DNA of 64,000 nt from the NCBI GenBank assembly GCA_016707005.1, contig JADJIQ010000004.1:381556-445555 (forward strand), read 5' to 3'. Both the position numbers and the translations under genes were made by a program. Below are positions 1 to 10,455 of this stretch, one piece after another (position 1 is the first letter of the stretch; each line of letters opens with the position of its first letter). The notes beneath the pieces were generated by a model. It saw only the letters and a program-made list of their open reading frames with translations. It was not told the DNA's origin and did no database searches. The DNA comes from Ignavibacteria bacterium (lineage in GTDB: Bacteria > Bacteroidota > Ignavibacteria > Kapaibacteriales > Kapaibacteriaceae).

Positions 1-1336
1 CCGGCATCGACAACCACGTTCGGCCGCCATTGGTGGAACGGTACGGGAACACACCGGCAGCCAGAAGCAGGGATGTGTCACGAGACGAGATTGCAAAGGC
101 CATGTCCCACGTGATCTGACCCAGACCGTTGTCCTTTGGGTCGTAATCGAAGAGATTGATATTGGTTGAATCATTTGCGGGTTCGGGTCCGTCTACGTCT
201 CCACAACAACGATGTGTGAATGTGGAGCCTTCATCATTCGAGACATAAAATCCGTACACACCGCTAATGTTATCCTTCCTGCTACCGCCAATGAGAACCG
301 ATACATATCTCGGACTTGCCGGAGTTACGGCAATCAATGCACGAGCCATCGTTCGATCCTCCTGTGGCTGAGGATACCCCAGGCCTACCTCATCGAATTT
401 GATGCCGGCATTCGAAGAGCGCACAAAGGTGATATGAGCACCGCGTTGGACAACACCGTAGACGATGTCATTTCGTGTTGCATGCCATTTGAGGTCCCAC
501 CATGTTCCTTGCAGGTTTCCGGCTGAAGTCCATGTTGTTCCGCCATTCGTCGAGAGGAAGAGCCTACCGAGAGTTGCGATCACAACACGTCGCGGATCCG
601 TTGGAGCAACAGCACAGTGATCGATGCTTTCAGCCGTGGTAAGTCCGGCATTTCCCTTGAGATCGATCATGCGGAAGGTGAGCCCCCTATCCACGGAGAC
701 GAAGAGTCCGGCATCTGTGGCTGCATAGACCGTCATCCCCGACATCGCCAGGCGCGACACTGTCTGGATCGGCAGATCAAGACCAACATTGCTCCACGAA
801 GAACCACCGTCGGAACTACGCCAGATACCCGAAGATATCGTACCGGCGATGATCAGATTCTTATCGCGGGGGTCAACAACATGTGATCGTACTACACCGA
901 TCCCTGCCGATCCTGTTGCCATCTGTGCCGTTGTATCAAAGGCAAAGGGGCCAATGGGACTCCATTGATCAACAGCATGCACATCGTCGGCCATCTTCTG
1001 CTGGCGCTGTGCAGTTACGGCGAGTACGTCGGCCAACGCCGGCCGCAAACTCGAAACGAATCCCGAAGCATCTGCAAACGCACGACGTTTGGCGATCCAC
1101 TTCATGGCCTTGCGCCATTCCTTGCTGGTTGCTGTACGCTGAAGAGAGGTATCAGCCTTCATGGCAGCCATCACGTCGAACACATTGTGATGGTCGCTCT
1201 CTACGAGTCGATACCACGTTGAGCGTCGGTGATCAGGATCCGACCTGCGACCTTCACGTTCAAATCCCTGTGCACGCACGATCGTTGCCTGTGCGAGAAG
1301 GACGGCCATCAGCATGCAACCAAGGAGAAGACGCAT
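1..1336 (-). CDS. BNR/sortilin-like beta-propeller secreted protein, 3' end outside window
   Basis: Reading leftward from an ATG at 1336 gives about 445 codons with no stop before the window edge. The N-terminus has a signal peptide (MRLLLGCMLMAVLLAQA, cleavage probably after a VRAQG-like stretch). Then come repeated Asp-box/BNR-type blades such as SGIWRSSDGGSSW, AGLFVSVDRGLTF, RLFLSTNGGTTW and YRSTNGGRTW, as in sortilin/VPS10-like and glycosidase-like propellers. Such proteins are exported and often carry a T9SS C-terminal signal; that end is not in view. The start lies 3 bases after the stop of the PorE-like gene, so it is probably the last gene of the speA unit. Enzymatic function cannot be assigned. 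Confidence 0.8.
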   Translation of the reverse strand, partial: MRLLLGCMLMAVLLAQATIVRAQGFEREGRRSDPDHRRSTWYRLVESDHHNVFDVMAAMKADTSLQRTATSKEWRKAMKWIAKRRAFADASGFVSSLRPALADVLAVTAQRQQKMADDVHAVDQWSPIGPFAFDTTAQMATGSAGIGVVRSHVVDPRDKNLIIAGTISSGIWRSSDGGSSWSNVGLDLPIQTVSRLAMSGMTVYAATDAGLFVSVDRGLTFRMIDLKGNAGLTTAESIDHCAVAPTDPRRVVIATLGRLFLSTNGGTTWTSAGNLQGTWWDLKWHATRNDIVYGVVQRGAHITFVRSSNAGIKFDEVGLGYPQPQEDRTMARALIAVTPASPRYVSVLIGGSRKDNISGVYGFYVSNDEGSTFTHRCCGDVDGPEPANDSTNINLFDYDPKDNGLGQITWDMAFAISSRDTSLLLAAGVFPYRSTNGGRTWLSMP

Positions 1337-1339
1337 TTT

Positions 1340-3445
1340 CTAGATGGAGACGATTTTGAATTCAACTCGGCGGTTCTTTTGACGACCTTCTTCTGTGGAG
1401 TTGCTTGCAAGGGGCTTGCTTTTTCCGTAGCCCAAGGCCTTCATTCGGGTTGGCGCAACACCGCGTCCCAAAAGATACGCCCTCACAGCGTTGACACGTT
1501 CCTGCGACAGAACCTTGTTGGAAGCGTCACTGCCAACATTGTCCGTGTGTCCGGAAAGCTCGATCGTGATCGACGGGCTCGCAGCCAAGAATTGCGCGAG
1601 ACGATCAAGTTCTGCGAATGACTCAGGTCGCAGATCGGTCTTTCCGAAATCAAAGAAGAGATTATTGAGAACAATCGTCTCATTCAAACGGATCGGTACA
1701 AGGAAGAGATCACGAGTGATCTCGGAATACTCCGTTAACTCTCGTGTATCAAGCTGATCACTCACCGGATAATAACCCGGGGCTTCAGCTCTGAAACCAT
1801 AAAGGTCGCCGGCCGGCAGGACGATCTTGTACGACCCCTTTGTTGGTTCCGAACGAGCGATTCCCATCTGCGTTCGTTTGGTCAGACTCTCATATTCAAC
1901 ATTGGTCGCGATAGGTTTCTTCGTGGATGCATCGAGAACTCTGCCGCTGACAAGGACCACTGGATTCGGGCGCACACCCTTGGTGAGCTTGATGCGGTAG
2001 AGGTCTGCACTTCCGTTCTCGGGATTCATCCCACAGAGGTAGGCATAATCACCACGTGCCGGCACCGTGTAATACGCATCCCATTCAGCAGAATTGATGG
2101 ACGGTCCCAGATTCTTTGGCTCACTCCATTTCACCCAGGAATCATCGAGTCGGCGAGACATCCAGATATCCACGCCGCCAAATCCGCGTCTGCCGTCACT
2201 TGCGAAATACAATGTTGTACCGTCAGCAGCGATGAACGGAGACATCTCACTGCCCCAGGTATTCACCTCGGGTCCGCAGTTGATCGGAGCAGAGAATGTC
2301 CCGTCAGGTTTACGCCGCGCTACGTAGAGATCCTTCTGCCCCCTCGAATCATCACGTTGGATGGCCATCATGAGAACCATACCGCTTGGATCAAGGCATG
2401 ATTCCGAGAACCGATGTCTGTTGTAGTAGTTATCGATCCGTACCTCACGAGGAACCGACCAGCCGTCAGCGGTCTTCACCGCTGAAGAGACACCGGCACC
2501 GCGTGGTCCACCGGCAGCCGTGTAGGTATTGCCGACGAGTACAGAGTTCTCATCCGGAGAGATACTGATAAGGAAGTTGGCACCTTCATTATTGAGGGGG
2601 CGACCAGCATTCACAGCGGGACCCCACGTGCCATCCTTCTGCATATCAGTATACCAGATGTCTTCACTCGTGGTATCTCCGATGTTCCCTTTGAATGGAT
2701 AGCGACCAAAGTAGAGTCGCTTTCCGTCGGCCGTGATAACGGGCGAAAGATCTCCGCCATAACAATTCACCTGTGGTCCGAGACTCTCACGCTGAACGTT
2801 CACAGGATGATCTTCGGCAAGGACGATCGGTTTTGGCACCTGCTTCACAACCAGATGGTCCACCTCGATTTTCATCTGACCATTGAGAACGATCCCAACC
2901 TCTCCGCCGAAGATCGGAAGCTTGTCAAATCCAACGATCGTTGTGCCATCAACAAGAAGACTCATTCCTGAGCCGCGTTTTCTGATCGTGAGCGTAAACC
3001 AATTCCCCATGGAAGGGAAGTTCTCGAACGGCGTCCAGGGGATCGCGTCGGACTGCCTGCCCCCTCTCCATGAATAGACTTTATATCTTCCGTCGGAAGA
3101 GACCACCAGACCATTCGAATTCTGTGCATCACTGGCACCCCAGGCGATACCAAAGCCTTGATTCGAGGCACCGCTCATCTGTCGGAATCGTGCATCGATG
3201 TCAAAGTCTGCATCGAAATCAACGAAACAGTTCGTCTCGATATACCACTCATTCGACGACGGCTTTCGGTCTACCGTATAGATGCCATTCGCGATCGTTG
3301 CACTGCCGTTGGACCAGGTACCAACCTTCCACCGTCCCTTATTGTCATCGAAGTCATCGCGATACACTTCGCTAATGCCTTGCGCCGAAAGTGAAGTAGC
3401 GCTTGTCAGGAAGATCAACAACAAGAGAACGTGCACCGTGGTCAT
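1340..3445 (-). CDS. OmpA-family protein with PD40 repeats, PorE-like
   Basis: About 701 residues from the ATG at 3445, which overlaps the speA stop as ATGA; upstream in-frame ATGs lie inside speA and are not preferred. A signal peptide (MTTVHVLLLLIFL...) is followed by a laminin-G/DUF1080-like jelly-roll (roughly residues 25-210), PD40/WD40-like blades (VITADGKRLYFGR, SISPDENSVLV, FIAADGTTLYFASDG; about 235-480), a carboxypeptidase-regulatory-like domain (VSGRVLDASTKKPI; about 500-570) and a C-terminal OmpA domain with the peptidoglycan-binding signature (FFDFGKTDLRPES, HTDNVG, NRRVEF). PD40-CRD-OmpA is the layout of T9SS component PorE, except that PorE starts with TPRs. Likely periplasmic, anchoring an outer-membrane machine to the wall; the T9SS role is inference. 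Confidence 0.85.
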   Translation of the reverse strand: MTTVHVLLLLIFLTSATSLSAQGISEVYRDDFDDNKGRWKVGTWSNGSATIANGIYTVDRKPSSNEWYIETNCFVDFDADFDIDARFRQMSGASNQGFGIAWGASDAQNSNGLVVSSDGRYKVYSWRGGRQSDAIPWTPFENFPSMGNWFTLTIRKRGSGMSLLVDGTTIVGFDKLPIFGGEVGIVLNGQMKIEVDHLVVKQVPKPIVLAEDHPVNVQRESLGPQVNCYGGDLSPVITADGKRLYFGRYPFKGNIGDTTSEDIWYTDMQKDGTWGPAVNAGRPLNNEGANFLISISPDENSVLVGNTYTAAGGPRGAGVSSAVKTADGWSVPREVRIDNYYNRHRFSESCLDPSGMVLMMAIQRDDSRGQKDLYVARRKPDGTFSAPINCGPEVNTWGSEMSPFIAADGTTLYFASDGRRGFGGVDIWMSRRLDDSWVKWSEPKNLGPSINSAEWDAYYTVPARGDYAYLCGMNPENGSADLYRIKLTKGVRPNPVVLVSGRVLDASTKKPIATNVEYESLTKRTQMGIARSEPTKGSYKIVLPAGDLYGFRAEAPGYYPVSDQLDTRELTEYSEITRDLFLVPIRLNETIVLNNLFFDFGKTDLRPESFAELDRLAQFLAASPSITIELSGHTDNVGSDASNKVLSQERVNAVRAYLLGRGVAPTRMKALGYGKSKPLASNSTEEGRQKNRRVEFKIVSI

Positions 3446-5330
3446 TCCTCTAGATAGGTGTATCCGTAAAGGCCCGAACGATAGATGGCAAGGAATTCCT
3501 TGCCTTCGTGGACCGAGATACGTTTTTCCTTCACGGACGCACTGACCCATGCCTCCATTGTGCGGACAAGCTTCTTTGCATTGAACTGTACGTAGTCGAG
3601 TACATCGGCAACAGTCTCACCATCGATCACTTGATCGATCTCGTACGACTTATCGGTTACCGTTACGTGTACGGCATTCGTGTCGCCGAACAGATTGTGA
3701 AGATCTCCGAGGATCTCTTGGTAGGCACCAACAAGGTAGACGGCCATGTAATACGGCTCATCTGCTTTGAAGGTGTGAACGGGCAGTGACGTTGTGAAAT
3801 CACGAACGCCGATGAAATGATCGATCTTTCCGTCTGAGTCGCAGGTGATATCCTGCAGCGTTGCCATGCGTGTTGGGCGCTCATTCAGTCGATGGATCGG
3901 CATGATCGGAAAGAGCTGATCGATGGCCCATGAATCCGGAAGAGACTGAAAGAGCGAGAAGTTGCAGAAGTATTTATCGGCCAGAAGCTTTGGCAGCGAG
4001 CGGAGTTCTTCCGGCATCTGCTTCATGTCTACAGCCATCTCATTGATCTTGTGAGCGATGGTCCAGTAGAGACGTTCTACCTGCGCACGCGTGCGGAGAT
4101 CGATCAAACCAAGCGAGAACCGGTCAAGTGTCTCCTCACGTACCTGCTGACAATCATGCCAGGCTTCGAGCATGGTGCGGCTGTTGAGTTCGCTGAGCAG
4201 ATCATGGAGTTCATGAACGAGCTCGTGGTCCTTCTTGGTGACGCGGTCCTTGGACGACCAGGTTGGGACGCTGGTTGTCTCCAGGACGTTGAACACCAGG
4301 ACGCTATGGTGGGCTGTAAGTGCGCGCCCAGACTCCGTTATGATGTTTGGATGAGGGAGTTGATTCTTGATCGCTGCATCTGCGATGGTGGCAATTGCAT
4401 CATTGGCATACTCCTGAATGGAATAGTTGATGCTTGAAGCAACACTACTGCGCGAGCCGTCATAGTCAACGCCGAGACCACCGCCGATATCAACAAACTC
4501 GATCTTGCAACCGAGGTTCATCATCTGGACATAGAATTGCGAAACCTCGCCAAGACCCTGTTTGATCTTTCGAATGTTCGTGATCTGCGAACCAAGATGG
4601 AAGTGGATCAGCTTGAGACAGTCGAGCATGTCGTTCTCACGAGCATAGTCCACGGCTTCCAGAAGTTCTGATGCATTCAGTCCGAACTGTCGCCCCCTGA
4701 CTCTTCCCACTTACCACTTCCACTTGATGCAAGTTTGATGCGGATCCCAATGTTCGGGCGAACCTTCACACGTTTGGCTACTTCATTGATCAGGCGCAGC
4801 TCACTCAGCTTCTCCACCACAAGGAAGATCTTCTTGCCCATCTTCTGCGCAAGCAATCCAAGTTCGATGAACTCCTCGTCCTTGTATCCGTTGCAGATGA
4901 TCAGCGATTCTTCGTTGTTCATGATCGCCAACACCGCATGCAACTCGGGTTTCGAACCCGCTTCGAGACCGATGTTAAATCTTCTACCGTGACGTACGAT
5001 CTCTTCTACGACCGGACGTTGCTGGTTGACCTTGATCGGGTAGACGCTGAAATATTTTCCCGTGTAATCATAATCCGCAGCCGCCTTGGCAAAGCAGCCG
5101 GCGATCTTCTCGATACGGTCATCGAGGATATCTGGGAATCGTAGCAGGACCGGAACGCTTACATCACGGAGAATAAGCTCATCGATCAGTTCCTTGAGGT
5201 CGATCTGAGGGCCCTTGGCCTTTCGGGGCATAGCCGTGGCATGACCCTTGGAATTGATACCAAAGTACCCAATACCCCAGCCCGGGACGTGATAGGTTTC
5301 AATCGAGTCTTCAACGCGCCATTTGCGCAT
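3442..5330 (-). CDS. speA: Biosynthetic arginine decarboxylase, split by a frameshift
   Basis: Decarboxylates arginine to agmatine (polyamine synthesis) with PLP. The N-terminal 215 or so residues carry the PLP-lysine motif YFSVYPIKVNQQ and GLEAGSKPELHA; the remainder carries DIGGGLGVDYDGS (phosphate binding), ITESGRALTAHH and LVGAYQEILGDLHN. The two halves are in different frames, joined near 4685-4695 at a G5 run (tcagggggcgac on the coding strand). The span is one base short of a multiple of three, and one more G would give a continuous 629-residue protein, the usual family length. So this is either a sequencing error or a real frameshift. Divergent from fur; a TAGTTTTG box at 5373-5366 is a candidate promoter. 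First gene of a leftward unit with the PorE-like gene. Confidence 0.9.
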
Positions 5331-5365
5331 GGACGGCCCTAGGTTGGTGGTGAGAATTCAGACAA

Positions 5366-5373
5366 CAAAACTA
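5366..5373 (-). promoter_or_regulatory. Candidate -7 box of speA (TAGTTTTG)
   Basis: TANNTTTG match on the minus strand, 36 bases before the speA ATG at 5330. The motif is the known Bacteroidota primary-sigma -7 element. No convincing -33 TTTG was found at the usual distance. Confidence 0.45.
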
Positions 5374-5374
5374 C

Positions 5375-5392
5375 GCACATATATATTTGTGC
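5375..5392. promoter_or_regulatory. Inverted repeat over the fur promoter (GCACA-N8-TGTGC)
   Basis: A perfect 5-bp inverted repeat with an AT-rich 8-base spacer overlaps the fur -7 box and lies between the two divergent starts. This is the placement of an operator, and Fur-family genes are often autoregulated. It does not match the classical Fur or PerR box. Confidence 0.4.
5382..5389 (+). promoter_or_regulatory. Candidate -7 box of fur (TATATTTG), leaderless
   Basis: Perfect TANNTTTG whose last G is 6 bases before the fur ATG at 5395. Transcription would begin at or next to the start codon, giving a leaderless mRNA. Confidence 0.55.
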
Positions 5393-5394
5393 CC

Positions 5395-5862
5395 ATGACT
5401 TCAATTCAGGACATCGAAACTCTCAAGAATCAGTTCGCCGAATTCCTCAAACGCAAGAAGTACCGGAACACGCAAGAACGGTATAATGTGATCGACAGGA
5501 TCGGTGAGCTCGACCGGCATTTCAGTGCTGACGAGCTCTATCTGTACATGAACGGTCGGGGTGACCGGATCTCCAGGGCAACGATCTACTCCACGCTGGA
5601 CCTGCTCACCCAGTGCGGAATTCTCATGAAACATCGTTTTCAGGGGGATAGTGCCCATTTTGAACTTGCTAGCAGAATGCCCGATCACGACCATTTGATC
5701 TGTATGGAATGTGGCAGAATAGTTGAGTTTCGTGAGGAAGGCATAGATTCAGTCCGGGATGCCGTCTGCGACCGTCTGGGATTCAGGCCGGTGACCCACT
5801 CTCTTCAGATCTTCGCGGTCTGTCACGATCCGCTCACCTGCGAGCACAATAAGCAGGACTAA
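5395..5862 (+). CDS. Fur-family metalloregulator
   Basis: 155 residues from ATG 5395, chosen because the TATATTTG box ends 6 bases before it and because the protein then has normal Fur length; an in-frame ATG further upstream is unlikely. The winged-helix part (KYRNTQERYNVIDRI, FSADELYLYM, ISRATIYSTLDLL) precedes the dimerisation domain with DHDHLICMECG and CHDPLTCEHN, giving the CxxC...CxxxxC structural zinc set. Members sense iron, zinc, peroxide or manganese; the sequence alone does not say which. An inverted repeat over its promoter suggests autoregulation. topA follows after 12 bases. Confidence 0.9.
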   Translation: MTSIQDIETLKNQFAEFLKRKKYRNTQERYNVIDRIGELDRHFSADELYLYMNGRGDRISRATIYSTLDLLTQCGILMKHRFQGDSAHFELASRMPDHDHLICMECGRIVEFREEGIDSVRDAVCDRLGFRPVTHSLQIFAVCHDPLTCEHNKQD

Positions 5863-5874
5863 CACGGAACCCGA

Positions 5875-8292
5875 ATGAACAACCTCGTCATCGTCGAATC
5901 CCCTTCCAAAGCGAAGACCATCCAGAAGTACCTCGGAGACGGTTTCTCCGTTACCTCCTGCATGGGTCATATCCGCGATCTTCCGGGAAACGACAAAGCG
6001 ATCGATATCGAACATGATTTTCAACCGGTCTATGAGATCAACGAGGACAAGAAGAAACTCGTTGCAGACCTGAAGAAACAGGCGAAACAGGCAGATGTAG
6101 TCTGGCTCGCATCAGACGAAGACCGAGAGGGAGAGGCGATCGCCTGGCACCTCTCGGAGGCCTTGGCCTTGGATCCTGCAAAGACCCGTCGCATCGTGTT
6201 CCATGAGATCACCAAACCGGCCATTCTTAAGGCCATCGAGAACCCTCGCGGTATTGACCAGAACCTGGTTGATGCGCAGCAAGCACGACGTGTGCTCGAT
6301 CGGCTTGTAGGGTACGGTCTCTCTCCGGTCCTCTGGAGAAAGATCCAACGGAATCTCTCTGCCGGAAGGGTTCAATCCGTTGCCGTACGCCTCGTGGTAG
6401 AACGCGAACGTGAGATCCAAGCACACACGGCAAGCAGCCAGTTCAAGATCACGGCTGAATTCGATGTGAATGGCAAAACGCTCACGGCCGAACTGCCAAA
6501 ACGGTTCTCAGAAGAAGAGCAAGCACGGGCCTTCCTGGACGCCTGCGTGTCAGCTACGTTCACCGTTGCCGATCTCGAAACCAAACCAGCAAAGAAATCT
6601 CCTACCGCCCCTTTCACAACATCAACGTTGCAACAAGAGGCCAGCCGGAAACTTGGCTACTCGCTGATCCGAACGATGAAACTCGCCCAGGATCTGTACG
6701 AACAAGGTTTCATCACGTACATGCGTACGGACTCGGTGAATCTCTCGGAACTTGCCATCGCTGCTGCGAAACAACATATCGTCTCTGCCTTCGGTCCTGA
6801 GTACAGCAATCCCAAGGCATACACGAACAAGGTGGCATCGGCTCAGGAAGCACACGAAGCTATCAGACCAACGGACTTCGCATTAAAGTCAACCGGCGAA
6901 TCAGATGCCCACCGCAGGCTCTACGAACTGATCTACAAGCGCACCTTGGCATCCCAGATGTCCGATGCACGTCTTGAGCGCACCATTGCTACCGTAGCCA
7001 TTTCCACGTTGCCGGACACATTGACGGCAACTGGTGAAGTGCTTGTTTTCGATGGTTTTCTCAAGATGTATCTCGAGACGTCGGACGATGAGCAACAGGA
7101 CGAGGAAACGTCCAAGATGCTGCCGCCGCTCTCTATTGGACAGAATCTTCCGCTGAACACGATGCTCGCCAAGGAACGATTCGAGCGTCCACCATCCCGC
7201 TACACTGAAGCCTCGTTGGTGAAGAAGCTTGAAGAGCTTGGCATTGGTCGACCTTCTACCTACGCTCCAACCATCACCGTGATCCAAGCTCGCAAATACG
7301 TGGTCAAGGAAGATCGTGAAGGCCGTCAGCGCGAGGTACGTCAGTTCCTTCTGTCAGGGGGCTCTGTGGTACGCTCCGTTGAATTGGAAAACACGGGAGC
7401 CGAGCGTTCCAAACTCTTCCCTACGGATATCGGTTCGGTGGTGACGGACTTCCTTACCACGCACTTTGACGAAGTACTTGATTACAACTTCACGGCAACC
7501 GTGGAGAAACAATTCGATGAGATCGCGCAGGGCACTGTGAAGTGGACGGATATGATCCGTGCATTCTATGAGCCGTTCCAAGCTGACCTCAAGCGCACGA
7601 GTGAAACGGCTGAGCGTCAAAGCGGAGAACGCAAGATCGGCGTTGACCCAGTCTCCGGGAAGAACGTCTACGTGCGTCTTGCACGCTACGGACCCATTGC
7701 GCAGATCGGAGATGCAGATGACGAGGAGAAGAAGCAAAAGGGACTCCCAGGAACGCTCTCGATCGAAACCGTTACCCTTGAGCAGGCACTTGAGCTCTTC
7801 AAGTTCCCACGCACAATCGGACTTTTCGAAGAAACCCCGATGATGGTGAAGCTCGGACGTTTCGGTCCATATATCGAACACAACAAGGCGTTCTACTCTC
7901 TTCCGAAGGAAGACGATCCGTACAGCATCGAAGGTCCACGTGGTGTTGAGGTTATACTTGCCCGACGTCAGAAGATCCTCGAAAACACCATCAAGGTCTT
8001 TGAAGAGGATCCAACGGTAAAGATCCTCAAGGGGCGATGGGGTCCATACATCGTTGTTGAAAAACAGAACGTTCGGATCCCGAAGGGCACCGACCCCGAG
8101 ACGCTTACGTTAGAAGATTGTCTGGCTCTCGCAGCGCAGCAGGCACCAAAGAAGCCTGCAAGCAAGAAGGCCGCAGCCAAGGAACCGGCAGCCAAAAAAA
8201 CTGCCGTGAAGAAGGTTGCAGCAAAGAAGAAGCCGGCAGCAAAAAAAACGGCCGCCAAAAAGGCGGCCGCTAAAAAAGCACCGAAGGCCTGA
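5875..8292 (+). CDS. topA: DNA topoisomerase I with Lys/Ala-rich tail
   Basis: 805 residues, type IA topoisomerase relaxing negative supercoils. The Toprim domain opens with NNLVIVESPSKAKTIQKYLG and has the acidic DEDREGEAIAWHL motif; the active-site region is FITYMRTDSVNLS (catalytic Tyr in YMRTDS), followed by AQEAHEAIRPT and LGIGRPSTYAPT. The C-terminal part has TopA repeat motifs without Cys4 zinc fingers (LGRFGPYIEHN, KGRWGPYIVVE). The last 50 or so residues are almost only K, A and P (AAKKxA repeats), resembling a histone H1 tail and the separate H1-like gene at 14.1-14.3 kb. Its stop abuts the glnN stop; the two genes converge without an intergenic base. Confidence 0.97.
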   Translation: MNNLVIVESPSKAKTIQKYLGDGFSVTSCMGHIRDLPGNDKAIDIEHDFQPVYEINEDKKKLVADLKKQAKQADVVWLASDEDREGEAIAWHLSEALALDPAKTRRIVFHEITKPAILKAIENPRGIDQNLVDAQQARRVLDRLVGYGLSPVLWRKIQRNLSAGRVQSVAVRLVVEREREIQAHTASSQFKITAEFDVNGKTLTAELPKRFSEEEQARAFLDACVSATFTVADLETKPAKKSPTAPFTTSTLQQEASRKLGYSLIRTMKLAQDLYEQGFITYMRTDSVNLSELAIAAAKQHIVSAFGPEYSNPKAYTNKVASAQEAHEAIRPTDFALKSTGESDAHRRLYELIYKRTLASQMSDARLERTIATVAISTLPDTLTATGEVLVFDGFLKMYLETSDDEQQDEETSKMLPPLSIGQNLPLNTMLAKERFERPPSRYTEASLVKKLEELGIGRPSTYAPTITVIQARKYVVKEDREGRQREVRQFLLSGGSVVRSVELENTGAERSKLFPTDIGSVVTDFLTTHFDEVLDYNFTATVEKQFDEIAQGTVKWTDMIRAFYEPFQADLKRTSETAERQSGERKIGVDPVSGKNVYVRLARYGPIAQIGDADDEEKKQKGLPGTLSIETVTLEQALELFKFPRTIGLFEETPMMVKLGRFGPYIEHNKAFYSLPKEDDPYSIEGPRGVEVILARRQKILENTIKVFEEDPTVKILKGRWGPYIVVEKQNVRIPKGTDPETLTLEDCLALAAQQAPKKPASKKAAAKEPAAKKTAVKKVAAKKKPAAKKTAAKKAAAKKAPKA

Positions 8293-10449
8293 TCACTTCA
8301 CAAAGAGCATCTCACGATACGACGGCAACGGCCAGTGGTCGTGTGCCGTGATGCGTTCGAGTGCATCAGCAGCCTTGCGCACAGCGTTCATTGCAGGCAA
8401 CACGTTGTCACGCATGTGATGCGACTTGCTATGCACGTCGTCTCCGCCAAGCTCATCGTTCTGCGCACGGAGCGCAACGATAGCGTCGGAGAGGTTGTTC
8501 ACCGCCCCTGACATCTCATCAACAGCACGCTGCACGGCCGTGATGGAGGTACCGGTGGCTACCATTTCTCGGAGGTGACGCAGTGCACCCGGAAGGATCT
8601 GCGTCTGCGCGATCCACTCCGTGGTCTCGCCCTCGATATTCACGGTCTTGAAGTACAGGTCGAACATCACTTCTTGACGTGCTTCGAGCTCGCGAGCGCT
8701 CAGCACCTTGTACGCTGAGAAGAGCTTCACGTTCTTCTCTTGATTCAACATCTCGATCGCATCCACGGCTGTTGGCAGATTCAGGAGTCCGCGCTTCTCT
8801 GCCTCCTTATGCCACTTGTTCGCATATCCATCTCCATTGAAGATGATGCGGCTATGCTTGGCATACGTTTCCTTAAGTACCTCAGAGAGTGCTGTCTCAA
8901 ACGTCTGCTTCTTCTTCATCCGTGCTTCGATGGCCGACGAGAGTACATCAATGGATTCTGCAGCGATCGTATTGAGCACCGTGATCGGGAAGGACACAGA
9001 CTGCGATGATCCCACGGCGCGGAACTCGAACTTATTGCCGGTGAAGGCAAAGGGTGATGTGCGGTTACGATCTCCTGCATGCTGAGGAAGTTTTGGCAAC
9101 ACCTGTGTGCCAAGACCGAGGAGTCCAGAACGCTTTGATGAGCCCCCTTTCCCACTTACGAGACGTTCATAGATCTCCGAAAGCTGATCGCCAAGGAAGA
9201 TGGACATGATGGCAGGGGGCGCCTCATTCGCACCAAGACGGTGGTCGTTCTGGGCAGATGCAACACACGTGCGAAGGATATCCTGGTGTACGTCCACGGC
9301 GCGGATCACAGCGGCGCAGAAGAAGAGGAACTGCATGTTATCGTGCGGAGTTTCGCCCGGCTCCAAGAGGTTCTGCCCGAGCTCTGTGGCCATTGACCAG
9401 TTGACGTGTTTTCCTGATCCATTCACGCCGGCGAACGGCTTCTCGTGCACAAGGCAAACAAGTCCGTACCGACGGGCAGTGTTCTTCAGTACCTGCATCA
9501 CGAGTTGTTGGTGGTCGGCAGCGATATTTGCTTGTTCGAAGATCGGAGCAACTTCGTACTGGCCCGGGGCAACTTCATTGTGCCGTGTTTTGATCGGAAT
9601 GCCCAACGCATAGAGCTGATGTTCTGCGTCGGTCATAAAGGTGAGGATGCGGTCCGGGATCGACCCGAAATAATGGTCCTCAAGTTCTTGTCCGCGCGGC
9701 GGGCGGGCACCGAAGAGTGTGCGGCCGCACATTACGAGGTCCGGGCGACGGTAGAAGAATTCTTCGTCGATGAGGAAGTACTCTTGTTCAGCACCGATGG
9801 TGGCTTCTACTCGCTGCGTGTCCGTGTCAGAGAACAACCGCAGGGCACGCAATGCCGATGTGTTGATCACTTCCATGGAGCGCATCAATGGCGTCTTGTT
9901 ATCAAGAGCATCACCTGTCCACGATGCAAAGGCCGTTGGGATGCAGAGTGTTGCTCCGTTCGGATGTCGCATGATGAACGCGGGCGATGTAGGATCCCAT
10001 GCCGTATACCCGCGTGCTTCAAACGTTGCGCGAAGACCACCGCTTGGGAACGACGAAGCATCCGGTTCACCTTGGATGAGTTCCTTGCCGGAGAACTGCG
10101 ATATCGCCGAACCATCACTTGTTGGAGTAACGAAGGATTCGTGCTTCTCGGCTGTTAGGCCCGTGAGTGGCTGGAACCAGTGTGTGTAGTGCGTAGCCCC
10201 CTTCTCCATCGCCCAGGTCTTCATTGCGAGAGCTACGGTGTCAGAGATGGCTGGGTCGAGCGCAGCGCCGCGTTCGGTGGTTGCCAACAATGATCTCCAG
10301 ACCGGCTTTGAAAGTCGTTGACGGAGCTCTTCCATCGTGAGCACGTCACTTGCGAAGACCTCGGTCACCACGTCTGAGGGAGTTGGGAAGGTGACGCCGT
10401 CGAGACGCCAGTTACGTGCCACGGAGGCAATGTCGATAGAGTTTGGCAT
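8293..10449 (-). CDS. glnN: Glutamine synthetase type III
   Basis: 718 residues, ATP-dependent glutamate plus ammonia to glutamine. The size and motifs are those of GSIII, typical of Bacteroidota and cyanobacteria, not the 450-residue [17 protein letters not shown] (metal/glutamate site), [28 protein letters not shown] (ATP/glutamate loop), [22 protein letters not shown]. The stop directly abuts that of topA. The start is 6 bases after the stop of an Lrp/AsnC regulator, so the pair forms a transcription unit and the regulator probably controls glnN in response to an amino acid. Confidence 0.97.
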   Translation of the reverse strand: MPNSIDIASVARNWRLDGVTFPTPSDVVTEVFASDVLTMEELRQRLSKPVWRSLLATTERGAALDPAISDTVALAMKTWAMEKGATHYTHWFQPLTGLTAEKHESFVTPTSDGSAISQFSGKELIQGEPDASSFPSGGLRATFEARGYTAWDPTSPAFIMRHPNGATLCIPTAFASWTGDALDNKTPLMRSMEVINTSALRALRLFSDTDTQRVEATIGAEQEYFLIDEEFFYRRPDLVMCGRTLFGARPPRGQELEDHYFGSIPDRILTFMTDAEHQLYALGIPIKTRHNEVAPGQYEVAPIFEQANIAADHQQLVMQVLKNTARRYGLVCLVHEKPFAGVNGSGKHVNWSMATELGQNLLEPGETPHDNMQFLFFCAAVIRAVDVHQDILRTCVASAQNDHRLGANEAPPAIMSIFLGDQLSEIYERLVSGKGGSSKRSGLLGLGTQVLPKLPQHAGDRNRTSPFAFTGNKFEFRAVGSSQSVSFPITVLNTIAAESIDVLSSAIEARMKKKQTFETALSEVLKETYAKHSRIIFNGDGYANKWHKEAEKRGLLNLPTAVDAIEMLNQEKNVKLFSAYKVLSARELEARQEVMFDLYFKTVNIEGETTEWIAQTQILPGALRHLREMVATGTSITAVQRAVDEMSGAVNNLSDAIVALRAQNDELGGDDVHSKSHHMRDNVLPAMNAVRKAADALERITAHDHWPLPSYREMLFVK

Positions 10450-10455
10450 GGTTTA

